Shown here piece after piece: positions 54,217-64,000 of a DNA stretch of 64,000 nt (positions are counted from its first letter, which is position 1; the number at the start of each line of letters is the position of its first letter). Origin of the DNA: Cryptolaemus montrouzieri (lineage: Eukaryota > Arthropoda > Insecta > Coleoptera > Coccinellidae); assembly GCA_013387265.2 (NCBI GenBank), contig JABFTP020000165.1, positions 63,241,954-63,305,953 on the forward strand, given 5' to 3'. A program made the position numbers and the translations under genes. Below the pieces are notes generated by a model. The model searched no databases and was not told where the DNA came from. It saw only the letters and a program-made list of their open reading frames with translations.

Positions 54217-56697
54217 ACTGGGTGGCTCACTACATTCGCGATGGAAGAATAAGCATATTTTATGGCGCAGAAATATGTTGTGCTGTAGTGAATAGAAACT
54301 GAAAATATTGTTTGACTACACAGGAGGATGTGATATGATCTTTTAAATGGAACAACCTGTAGTTTGTTCCGTTGATGATATTTCCTATACTATATATTTT
54401 CAGAAATTTGAGTGCCCTTAATATTGATTTCAAAGCTTCAGAAGTACAACTATTGTGATAGCTGTTGTTCTTGCTTCAACATACGACACATGATCATCTT
54501 ACACAGTGTTCGAAAACGATTTTTCAAGTTGACACTAATTCAAATCCATACCCTTCGTTCAAAGGTGGTATAATTTAATACCTGTCGAATAATATTCAGT
54601 TTCCCCTTAGTTTTTCAACGGTTTCGAAGATATTCGAAAGTTCACTCAGTATTTATGGAATTTCAAGAAATATTCCAATTTTTCATACCAATTTTTATCT
54701 GAACCGATTCTTGCTTTAGAAGAAGATTTTGAGAAAAACGTCTTCCAGATTCGAAAAATGTGATTTCCAGAAAAACGTGCTCAAAGTATTTTTACTATAA
54801 TTTTATCTTACGCAGGTACCGTTATAAATACAGCTATAAGTTTTTTCTTTTTCGAAGTTCTCAATGAAATTTTAGGACAGTACTTTTATGATACCGAAGA
54901 ATATTTATAAGTTAAGAAAATATCAATTTCTTAAAAATTCATGAAATAAAAGTCCCTCACACACAAACATTAGAATGATTCGGATTAGATCGGCTAAACT
55001 TTCGAAAATCTTCGAAACCGTTTAACATAGGTATAGGGAATCATTCGGAAGGTATTAAAATATGCTACTTATTCGACTCTTCAATATAGTGTACCCCATT
55101 TGAAAAAATCAGTGAAATGAGATTCGAATGAGACCAAACTTCAAAAATCGTTTTCGAACACCCTGTGTAACGTTGATCAGCAAAATGTGTCATATGTTCA
55201 AGCAACAACAATAACTATCACAATAGTCGTACATCTGAAGCTTTAAAATCAATTTTGAGGGTACAAATAAAAAAGAAGAAAGCCTTCAAATTCAGGAAAA
55301 GTCGAATATTTAGGAAAGTGTTCAAGATATAAATAGGGAATTTTGTTAATTTTTTCCTACAAAGTGAAAAATGAAACAAAATATAGAGTATCTCTTTTAA
55401 GGTAATAATAACTTTGGTATACAGGGTTCTTCAACGAAAACTAAACGGAGGCTATATCTACCAAGATATTCATTTCTGATCAAAACGCAAAAACAGGTCA
55501 ATTTTTGTTTCAAGGGGAACATCTTTTGGGGTACAATACTTGCCTGAAATATTAACTCCCTAGCAGGGGTTGCAATCCTTGAACTTTTTGAATAGGGAAG
55601 ATGGGTCGAGTGATGACTCGAAAGATAGGTGGTATATTTGTCTACATTGCCTTGAACGAATTTCTATTTTTTATTGAAAATGTAAAAGAAACAGGGTGAG
55701 CAACTGAAAGTTAGGGAAGGCTATTTCCGTGAGACTATTCAAGTTTCAGTGAGGTAAGATGGAACACATCCATGCTGATCAATGGCAGTCATCATCAAGT
55801 ACCATCCCCATCTCGAATTTTAACTCCTGGAGCAGGGGTGACAACCCTTAAAAATTTGAAAAAGGGTAGATGGGTCGAGTGATAACTCGAAAGAAAGGTA
55901 TTATCTTTGTCTGCATTACCGTGAAAGAATTTTCATTTTCGATTGAAAACTGTAGAAGATACAGAGTGAGCCACTTAAAAATAGAGAAGATTATCGCCCC
56001 AAGACTATTGGATTATTATTTCGAAAAACTGGAATAGAGTCATTTAGATCAAAGATGACAGCCTTTGATCTGAAATTAATCTGGTCCATTTTTTCGCACT
56101 AATGCTTGAATAGCTCAGGGCGATAGATAGTCTCCTCTGTATCTTTTACAGTTTTCAATCAAAAATGAAAATTCGTTCACGGGGATGCAAACAAAGATAA
56201 TACCTTTCTTTCGAGGTATCACTCGACCCACCTACCCTCTTCCAAATTTTCAAGGGTGGTCACCCCTGCTCTAGCGGTTGAAATTCGAGATAAGGATGGT
56301 ACTTGATGATGACTGCCATTGATCAGCATGGATCTGTTTCATTTTACTCCACTGAAACTTGAATAGTCTTAGGGAAATAGTCTTCCCAATATTTCAGTTG
56401 TTCACCCTGTATCTTTTACAGTTTTCAATTAAAAATAGAAATATTTCGTTCAAGGCGATGTAGACAACGATACCACCTTTCTTTAGAGTCATCACTCGAC
56501 CCATCTTCTCTATTCAAAAAGTTCAAGGATTGCATCCCCTGCTTAGGGGGTTGATATTTCAGGCAAGTTTCGTACCCCAAAAGATGTATAATTTTATTAT
56601 GGAACACCCTGTAGAGCCTAAAATATTTTCTAGTCACTATGGCCATAAAATATTCCTAAACTTCCGTCGCGAACGTGATATACCTCACCCGGTATAA
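54217..56697. mobile_element. Composite of nested inverted repeats (mariner-type ends)
   Basis: Outer ends: CTGGGTGGCTCACTACATTC with CGCGATGGAAG at the left, and the inverted CTTCCGTCGCGAACGTGATA at the right. Inside, 54330-54650 is inverted at 55010-55435 (family H, also at 13514), and 55431-56613 is a palindrome of nearly 1.2 kb centred at about 56058. No transposase motif is present. Confidence 0.75.
55431..56613. repeat. Palindrome of about 1.18 kb
   Basis: The two arms of about 590 bp mirror each other: TTTTGGGGTACAATACTTGC near 55520 against GCAAGTTTCGTACCCCAAAA near 56562; GATGGGTCGAGTGATGACTC against GTCATCACTCGACCCATC; TGCTGATCAATGGCAGTCAT near 55774 against ATGACTGCCATTGATCAGCA. 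The centre is AGATCAAAG-ATGACAGC-CTTTGATCT at 56046-56071. The outermost ends carry TACAGGG and CCCTGTA. No coding content is seen. Confidence 0.85.
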
Positions 56698-58374
56698 ATA
56701 TGATTTTTAAATTCAATGCGAGAAGTGAAACAAACGCCTCACGTTGGATTGAAGCTGATCAGCACAATTAATTTTGAACCCTAATTTGCGCGCATTCTGT
56801 TACTAACGTAACGGAAATAAATGCGCACGTATATGACGGCACACTGAAACATGGCGCTAGACATGTTCAAACACACGGTTAATCGTTTTAAATACATCGC
56901 AGAGTGCTACGATTTAATTTTAATGCGACAGTTTGACAGTGACGCTCGATTACGCCGCTAACCCTTTCCTTTTTTAGGGGTCGAGGAGCCATGTTGAAAT
57001 GAGGATTTTATCAGCGCACACTGGTCGCTATAATATGGCGAATTACTCGTAATAATTTCGGCAATAGCCATTTAACGAGAATCTGCAGGTTTTGAGGGAT
57101 GAAACGATGTTGGTTTTGGGGAAGATTTGTTTGAGTTGGGAGGGATGCGGAACGAAATCGTTGAAGGATCTCTATGAAGATTATATTGATAGGCTTTGGA
57201 CAATATTTGTCTGTTGAAATAGAGATTGTATAACTTACGCTAGATTTACGATTTTTTAAATCACAATAAATACTTAGTACTTAAAATAATATTCAGCACT
57301 TGAGAATGACTGAGAGTCAAAACCTGTCGTGTATTAACAAATAAACGTGGAAAATTCACAGAAGTGTTTTTTTCTCTTTCGTATTCAGTGAAATGGTGAA
57401 TAATGAAATGAAATATCAGTAACATGTTGAAATAGAAAATATCTGTTATTTTGTTCACTTCTGGGAGTTTGGAAAGTCTTCCCTTTTAGAGTTGAAGTAA
57501 AATTTGTTTTGTTGCTATAAATGTATTATCTCATCGACAGTGAGTCGAGAGTGAATTTAACGCGAGCGTTGTATTCTTTGGTTGTCCTGCAGCGTTGAAA
57601 GATATTCTTGATCAAAAACTGTTATGAGATTGTTCACTTATACAAATTTTAAGCTAATTGAGACTATGTTGCCAACAAAAGGTTCTGGTGTTCGTCTGCA
57701 TTACAATTGAAGTCTCACAAACGATTCGGTTGTTCGATTTTTTGCGCATTTTGATGCGTTAGCCTATTTTAAAAGTGATTGGAGCGAAGTAGTTGTTTTA
57801 ATTAGTTTCTTATACAAAATTATGCTCGAAAAGTCCTTGGGTTTGGTTTTCACAGGAAGATAAAAGATAATACAATTGACATAAAATAGCTTTCAAGGTT
57901 GAATCATATATGTCGCTCCAGAAATAACTAAGCCCTCTGAAGATCGACCTCAGAAGTCGTTTGATTGATGACACATAAATGTAGTCATTAAAGAACGAAC
58001 TGCTGAAGTGGCAACATCGCATTTGCACATTGCTCATCCAAGAACCGTCTCCGGTTATATCTGGGGAAAAGATGATTTATAATGGCAGCGATGTTAGTGT
58101 AATAAATCGCACGGAATTTTGCACCGGGGCATTTCGATATTGAACGTATTGCGAGGGCCAATACGGGCTAGACATGTGATTTATATGAACGATTCGATAA
58201 TACAAATCCACACAGCGATATCGTTATATCGTTTTGCAATCTTTAAATACATAACCTACTGCGGCCGTTTGTTTGATTCCGTTAAGGGATTCTTTTTTAT
58301 AATCGACAAACGCGTTGAAAACGATTCCTTTGATTTGATTCACCAGAATTATTATCACATTTTCTAGAACTTAC
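56698..58374. other. Single-copy-looking sequence, partly CpG-rich
   Basis: 56730-57030 and 58080-58280 are richer in CpG than the surroundings and lie in the presumed intron downstream of the immunoglobulin exon. Minus-strand frames at 57261-57458 and 57810-58037 show no motif. Confidence 0.35.
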
Positions 58375-58529
58375 CTAATGTTGTCAACTTCACAATTTGC
58401 ACGACATCACAATTTTCTCTCACTTCCAGATAGGTGATCTCACATTTGTAAGTGGCTTCATCGTCAACTTCTACTGGGGAAATTTTCAGACGAGCTTTCA
58501 AGCTAGACTCTGTGTACTCCACAGTCATC
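58375..58529 (-). CDS. Internal exon encoding part of an immunoglobulin domain
   Basis: On the minus strand a strong acceptor (TTCTTTTTTTTTTGCAG) is followed by 155 bp and a near-consensus donor (ACATTAG-GTAAGTTCT). The peptide is MTVEYTESSLKARLKISPVE, VDDEATYKCEITYLEVRENC, DVVQIVKLTTL. VDDEATYKCEITY is the D-x-A-x-Y-x-C motif of an immunoglobulin V- or I-type domain, with the Cys that closes the domain disulfide. A second Cys lies in the F-G loop region. The protein is probably a cell-surface receptor or adhesion molecule; a sidestep-like protein is possible, but I cannot confirm it. No frameshift or stop is present and codon use differs from the transposons. The exon is entered in phase 2 and left in phase 1. 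No neighbouring exon was found with confidence, so the introns must be long. Confidence 0.85.
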
Positions 58530-58769
58530 CTGCAAAAAAAAAGAAAATACTATTAAATAGACTCTAAGTGGACAATATGTTTGGATGCTTGAAAATTTTT
58601 ATAAAATAATTCAATATCTTGTTAGTATTCCACCTAATCACAAATCATAAAAGTATATTAGGATTTCACTCTTGTTAATATTTCTAATTACGAAAGATTT
58701 TGTTTGTTCCGTTGTTGTTATTTATTAAATATTGAATGGATTCAACCGCTACTACTTGGTAGTTATTAG
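58530..58769. other. Intron sequence, no feature
   Basis: AT-rich sequence immediately upstream (minus-strand sense) of the immunoglobulin exon, up to the PLE terminus at 58770. Confidence 0.5.
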
Positions 58770-59965
58770 CTTTACTACCAATAAATTATAAAATATACAC
58801 TGTTATTACAGTTTTAAATGTTTAACATTCTTCTTCTGACAAAATAAGAAAACTGAATGCAAAGTACGATTACCAACTATACTTGTGATTTAAAGGGTAG
58901 ATGGAAAGACCCCAGACGGTAGTGGGGGGGGGGGGGTAGTATTGAAAATATCATAGATTTGGGATTTACATAGATCAAACTAGTCGTTAATTATTTGTGG
59001 ATTACTCTCATCAAGTGATTTGAAGGTTTCAACTATTCAAGTTCAACGTCTTGCTTTTTAGACCAACGTGCAAAATTTCTATACTGTCTATACTAGGAAA
59101 TGAGTGTCTATTTTCGATACAATGATTGGCGATAGTTGAATCATATTCATTCTTTGTGAAAGAGGTTAGGTGTTCTTCATATCTAATCTTGAAAGATCTG
59201 ACCTATGTAAAAATTATTAGAATCTGGACACATCAAGCTATAAACTGCTGATTTGACTAGGTTTTGGGTTAAACCTTTTGCATTGAATAACAGAGAAGAC
59301 AATTTATTTTGAGGCCGAAAACCAATTTTATATATTGACTTAGAAAGAATGTTAGCAACATTTTCACTTACATGCCCGTGTGTAAAATTGAAATATATTT
59401 GTTAGGGTTATTTACTTCACGATTGAATATATTGGACTGAAAGCAATGTTTGATCTTTTTCGTTGCACCATCTTGTCTATGACTTTATGATTGAAACCGT
59501 TGTTATGTTCTATAGTTTTGATGGTTTCAATTTCAAACTGTAGGTTTTTGGATGAAAGGGACAAAAAGAAAGCTCGATTTATCATTGCATTTTACGTGGA
59601 CATTTTATGCAATTAAGGGTGATAAGAGTCTATTGGTATACATATACTTGTGCAACTGGGTCTTCTGTATATATTGAAGCTGATTCTATTATTTGAATGT
59701 CATATTGATAGATCTAAGAATTAGTTTCTTTTTCGACTTCCAATTTTATTTTTGGATGGATACCATTTATGAGAGAAATTTATCAAATTGTATAGATGTG
59801 CCATTAACGCAGATAAGTATTACATCTACATATCTGTACCAAAAATTTGGGTTGGTACATTAGAATTGAATCTTTTATGTCAAACATGAATATATCGGCA
59901 AGGATAGGGCTCACCGGTGAGACCATTCATAAATCTTGTTATCGAATTTGAAGTAATTTTGTGGT
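58770..59965 (-). pseudogene. Penelope-like element family G, RT C-terminus, endonuclease and terminus
   Basis: On the minus strand it reads NYFKFDNKIYEW, then GLTGEPYPCRYIHV (counterpart of GSPVSPILADIFM), FGTDM (catalytic region damaged), ending of the RT, a linker with IKTIEHNNGFNHKVIDKMVQ, then YSLMCPDSNNFYIGQ (endonuclease CxxC and YIG core), NLNSLE-like tail, NPK SMIF. The terminus 58770-58975 follows. A 13-G run (58924-58936) is in it. Many stops and shifts are present. Confidence 0.8.
58924..58936 (+). repeat. Run of 13 G
   Basis: A homopolymer inside the terminus of the family G element; the inverted copy at 60550 has only CCACCCCC, so the run grew after insertion or is a sequencing artefact. 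Confidence 0.9.
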
Positions 59966-59984
59966 AGTTCTAATGATATATAAA

Positions 59985-60703
59985 ACAAAATGAACGATTT
60001 TATTGAAAGAGAACAGTTGAGAGAAATTAATTCAGATCCTACACACAAAATCTAGAAATCAATCAAGAGTACATTGTCAGATATAACATCAAATATTTTG
60101 AATAAAACCATCTACTTCTTTATCAATATAAATCCGAGCGCAGCACAACTATATAGTCTAATAAAACCCTCAAAGAAAATGAAGCGATACGTCAAGTAGT
60201 TTCTTTTGTAAATAGTCTTTCTTATAAATTAGAAAAAGAATTAGGTAAAGTATAAAAATCTTTAATAAATTTTACCCCAAATATACCATCGAAAACTCGA
60301 TTGAACTATCCAAAAGTTAGAAAATTTCGTTATGCCAAATAATCCTTACTTACTGAGTCTTGATGTAGATAATATGTTTTCAAATATTCCTCGGTAGAAA
60401 GTATCAAGTTAACCTCAAATATTCTAGAACAGTCACTTGTAAACCTCATAATTCATTGTGAATTTATAATCATTTTAGAACATTATAATTAATAATTAAC
60501 GACCTGCTTGATCCATGTAAATCCCAAATCTATGATATTTTTAGAAAGTACCACCCCCTACTACCTGCTAGGGTCTTTCCGTCTACCCTTTAAATCACAA
60601 ATATAGTTTGTATTCAGTTTTCTTATTTTATCTGAAGATAAATATAAAACATTTGAAACTGTTGTAGCAGTGTATATTTTATAATTTATTGATACTAAAG
60701 CAT
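59985..60703 (+). pseudogene. Penelope-like element family G, inverted RT N-terminus joined to a terminus
   Basis: The plus strand reads MNDFIEREQLREINSDPTHK, KPSKK, EAIRQVVSFVNSLSYKLEKE, PNIPSKTRLNYPKVRKF and YLLSLDVDNMFSNIP, RT motif A with its catalytic Asp. It then passes straight into the last endonuclease residues and the terminus (60518-60703), which mirrors 58770-58975. The middle of the element is missing here. It faces the minus-strand half at 58770-59965. Confidence 0.8.
60632..60659 (+). ncRNA. Hammerhead-like ribozyme core, PLE family G
   Basis: CTGAAGA, one base, AAAT...ATTT hairpin, GAAACTGTTG. The inverted copy at 58770-58975 is degraded (CAGAAGA and AAAAC). Confidence 0.4.
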
Positions 60704-62487
60704 AGCGAACATAACCTCGTGTTTTGCTCTCTCTTATCAAATAACTTAAGGCCTTTTGGAATAATAATGCTCAACTACGTAATAGTAACGGCTAAATACA
60801 TATAGTGACTTATAATACTATAGTTCGTTTTTGGAATTGGCGTCATTAGTATCTCTGCGGTTTTCCGAAATATGTTCACGGCGACAATAACGGCTATGTT
60901 TCTGTTCACATGAGAAATAAGTGGCGATGGATATTATCCGCGTTGGTGGCAACACGATGAGACTAGAGCACGGTTCACAAAATTTTACGGCACCTCTTGC
61001 CTAGTGGACTACGCAGAAAGGCCGTCGGTCGTGCCATACCACATAGATACATGCAGATAAACGAGTTTAATTCCGTCGTTTTACGAGCCGGACGAAGTTC
61101 CACAACATAAACGCTGAATAAAATCCAAATTGAATCGTTTAATGGCGGTCACTGTCGATCAAGAGAGGTAGTGGACGAAATTGAAATACTCGGAACGTTT
61201 TGACCGGTAAGCTTGTTAGGTTAGGTCGTTTCCGGGAGTTATTTCCCATAAAATATTTACTGCACCCGGTTTCCATGCACGTCCGCGAAATTCAAACAGT
61301 AAAATGTTCAATATATTCGACAGACATATATGAAATTCATCACTTTACGTCCCCCGTTTTTATGTTCCGGCTCAAAATCGTTTCATGGAAGAAAATTCGA
61401 AATGAAAACGGACATTCTAATTGAATTAGATGTTAATTTTGTGGAAAATAGACCAAATCGCTGGTACTGGCTAACAAAAGGCGATTTGCGATACGCAACT
61501 GAACAAAGAAATTTCTCTTTATTGAAAAAACTAATTCACAATGAGAAGAAATAAATCAGAAAAACGAAATTTAATTGATTCGATTGTGTTGGTCGAAAAT
61601 TGATATAAATTCAGTCAAAGCAGTACCGGAAATTGGTCAATTAAACACAAAATATTTATTATTCATCGAAACTCATTCTATTGCCTTCAAAGCATGCTCC
61701 GAAATACCATTCGATCGATTTTGACGTGGTTTTTTTCGATTTTCGTTCAGTTGGAACGAGTAACCACCGGTTTCACCTGATATGGCTCCGGCCTTCCTTT
61801 TTTCTATTTCCAAATCACAAATTACCAATTCCAGGTACCTGTTTTGAATCGAGTAAAGAGAACAGAATTGTTTCCCTTATAAAATTTGAGTTTGCTGTTA
61901 TTAATATATGTGCTTAGAATTTTCCGTTCTGAAAACTATATCAAAATTATGAGAAGAATGACCCTGTATTCAGACTGGGTTTAGTAATACGAGTTATATT
62001 ATATTTTCAATTGGTTTCTTTAACACTTGATAAAACGTTATAGATTTTGTATGTAGGAATTATTTACGAAGAACCATACTACCGATCCTACTGGAATTAT
62101 AACTTTTATTGACCTCTAGACTTAACTATAACCAAAATTCACAACAAATGATGATGATCATGATTTTTCCATTTTCCATAAAGCATTCCAAACAAACATT
62201 ACCATTCACAATTCGTCCGCACATCCGCATCAACATGAAATAGCTGTTTACCTATGATACCTAGACTCACCACGATACCGAAATAATTTACCGAAAAAGC
62301 TCAATATAGTTAAACAAATGGCGATCAATAAAGTTTATAATTGATTGAAAAGCGCTGGGTTGAAAAATTTTCTTTCTTCTGAATTTTATTCTCAAAACAT
62401 CTTTTAATTTATCGAACTCAATTAGGAACTGTTAGTATGGCCTTTCTTTGTGTACGTTGAATGAAACACTTAGATCAGCGCATTCGC

Positions 62488-62490
<3 letters not shown>
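60704..62490. other. No firm gene
   Basis: 60850-61130 is CpG-richer. Two plus frames at 61200-61554 overlap and have no motif. 61216-61225 is a short TTAGGTTAGG. 61625-61665 shares a repeat end with 52535-52575. I see nothing else. Confidence 0.35.

Positions 62491-62492
<2 letters not shown>

Positions 62493-62559
<67 letters not shown>
62493..62559. repeat. (TA)n tract of about 67 bp
   Basis: Pure alternating TA. It is not flanked by the inverted arms seen at 42164-42320 nor by repeat family D. Confidence 0.95.
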
Positions 62560-62563
<4 letters not shown>

Positions 62564-64000
62564 ACTCTTCCTTCCGGTTTCTCATCCGTTGAAACAGCAA
62601 TCACCTAACCTAACCTAAATATTACCGTGTCTTTTTCAGACACCCTGTATACTTATATTCCATCGAAAATTGAATGAATATTAAGTATAATTATAAATAA
62701 CACTGCATAAATATTAGCTGGTACAGTGTTTAAAATCACTGTCCCATATAATTGATTCACAGTTGATTTCATCAGTTAAAAGTGCTGAAAATCTGTGGCA
62801 TATTCGTTGAATTCCTATCCATTTTGGTGGATAATTCATTGATTGCTATAATGTTCATATTAATTCTGCTGAAATGTGCAGGCGAGAAAATTTGATAAGG
62901 CATGATAAGAATTTTATCAAGTACTAAAACTTGGGAGATATATATTTTGGTGGTAATTACTTTCTGTTTAGATTTCATTACAGTGGTATGATTTATAAGC
63001 ATTTCGAAATGAATATATGTAATTATAGATACGAAGCTTTTGTCTGCCTCGAATAAACAGAAGATTGTTTGTATGTTTGATTGCAATACAGTTGGCGAAG
63101 AAAATGCCTAACATTCGGGTGTATACATATTTGTGATTTGCACGTTACGTTCTCTGGGAAATGCAATATGATTAATAATTGGAGAACAAATATTTCTATA
63201 TTCAAATAATACCTAGGAATAGCACATGGCTGTCATGGAAATTATTATTAAATATTTTTGTATATTTGCTTTAAGGAAATGACAGTCAAAATTTCTTGGA
63301 TCTCACCTTCATCAGCAAACGTGACACATTGACAAAATATGTTTTAAAGATGTTTAAAGTGTTATTTGATGGTAAACTGGTATGAGTCCAATTGCTACAA
63401 TTCTGTCAATTTGAGTATACTAATCAAATTAGATATTAGCACAAAACACAGCAATGCGTCCTATATCAGGAGCTGATTTCTCTAGCCTAATCTAGAGCCT
63501 ACGAGTTCTTTTCTAGAACTCCGTCGAGAATATCATAGTATTATGCATTCAATATCTTAGAACATCAACATCAACCACTTCATCTTTTTTCTTCCTATGA
63601 AATTTTTCAGAAACGTTAATACTTTTTAACAGAAAGATTTGTCAGAACCAATATTGATATTAAATAATTTGAACGCTCACTAGCATACCAGCTAGCATTC
63701 TCTCCATGAATAGTCAAAATTCCTTACATATTTTCCAAAACATTCATTCACACCAACTTTAATCCTGAAAATGTTCTTACAGTACGATATACACCGATGT
63801 TTCTAAAATGCAAAACGATGCTGCATGAGTAGTAATAGCCGAAGAAACAAGAAATTCCTTGCATGTTAAATAACTTAACTTCAGTAACTGTGGTGGAATT
63901 TCAACCATATTATTGCTTATCTCTCAGCTCGTTGAAGAGGAATCTCTACACTCAGCAAAAAGCCTATAAAGAGAAGGATTCAGAACTGTATTGTATTGAC
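62560..64000. other. No gene seen
   Basis: 62604-62618 is (CCTAA)3, the insect telomere unit, in isolation. A GACACCCTGTATACTTATA transposon-end-like sequence follows at 62639. A 104-codon minus frame at 62772-63086 has no motif. Near 63295-63320 (minus) a CTGATGA...GAAA arrangement resembles a PLE terminus but lacks coding sequence. Confidence 0.35.

Noticed and set aside
62772..63086. 104-codon minus frame
   Set aside because: AT-rich, Ile/Lys-rich composition expected of random sequence here; no motif or neighbour supports it.
63240..63325. Minus-strand CTGATGA...AAGAAAT arrangement as a seventh PLE terminus
   Set aside because: The hairpin between the two parts is only two or three pairs and no PLE coding sequence lies upstream on that strand.

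Overview
This window looks like intergenic or intronic nuclear DNA of an insect, probably a beetle, though the order is an inference. It is AT-rich with long TA runs. It holds a nuclear copy of mitochondrial DNA in the order cox1, tRNA-Leu(UUR), cox2, which is the pancrustacean arrangement, and this copy only reads through with TGA as Trp. Almost all recognisable protein sequence comes from broken transposable elements. I see one convincing host-gene fragment, an immunoglobulin-domain exon on the minus strand at 58375-58529, and one weaker candidate exon at 48282-48434, also minus. No nuclear tRNA, rRNA, CRISPR array or intact gene was found.

The dominant element class is Penelope-like retroelements (PLEs). 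About fifteen fragments from at least six families lie at 4.5-5.7, 8.4-9.8, 17.0-19.6, 25.4-26.3, 27.6-28.8, 29.5-30.1, 31.7-32.7, 44.0-44.4, 52.6-53.0 and 58.8-60.7 kb. They show the PLE reverse transcriptase (motif A with a FDVKN or SLDVDN core, GNPLSPLLA, YRYVDD) and the C-terminal GIY-YIG endonuclease with its CxxC start. Their terminal repeats all carry a hammerhead-ribozyme-like core (YTGANRA, short hairpin, RAAAC). Many copies are inverted on themselves: the 5' part points opposite to the 3' part, or two copies sit head to head.

DNA transposons are the second class. They include a Tigger/pogo remnant (7.8 kb), a piggyBac remnant (11.3-12.2 kb), two mariner D,D34D pseudogenes (14.3 kb plus, 50.6-51.7 kb minus), two copies of a mariner-like element with CAGGGTG ends (23.5-25.3 and 38.1-40.2 kb), a Tc1 copy (34.7-35.7 kb) inside a long-inverted-repeat element, and several short terminal-inverted-repeat elements (2.7, 30.5, 45.6, 54.2-56.7 kb). 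Non-LTR retrotransposon fragments lie at 22.4, 39.4, 41.2 and probably 47.5 kb. The 39.4 kb piece is inserted in the mariner-like element with a clean 9-bp target duplication.

Four copies of an unclassified repeat of about 0.7 kb, some ending in a TA tract, are at 7, 17.5, 41.8 and 49.5 kb. Between the elements are CpG-richer single-copy-looking tracts (13.1, 19.9, 26.9-27.3, 33.3, 43.1, 45.1, 48.2, 53.7, 56.8, 58.1 and 61.0 kb) that may be regulatory sequence or untranslated exons. The genes here do not form a pathway. The window records repeated insertion, nesting and decay of mobile elements inside or beside a host gene for an immunoglobulin-family surface protein.
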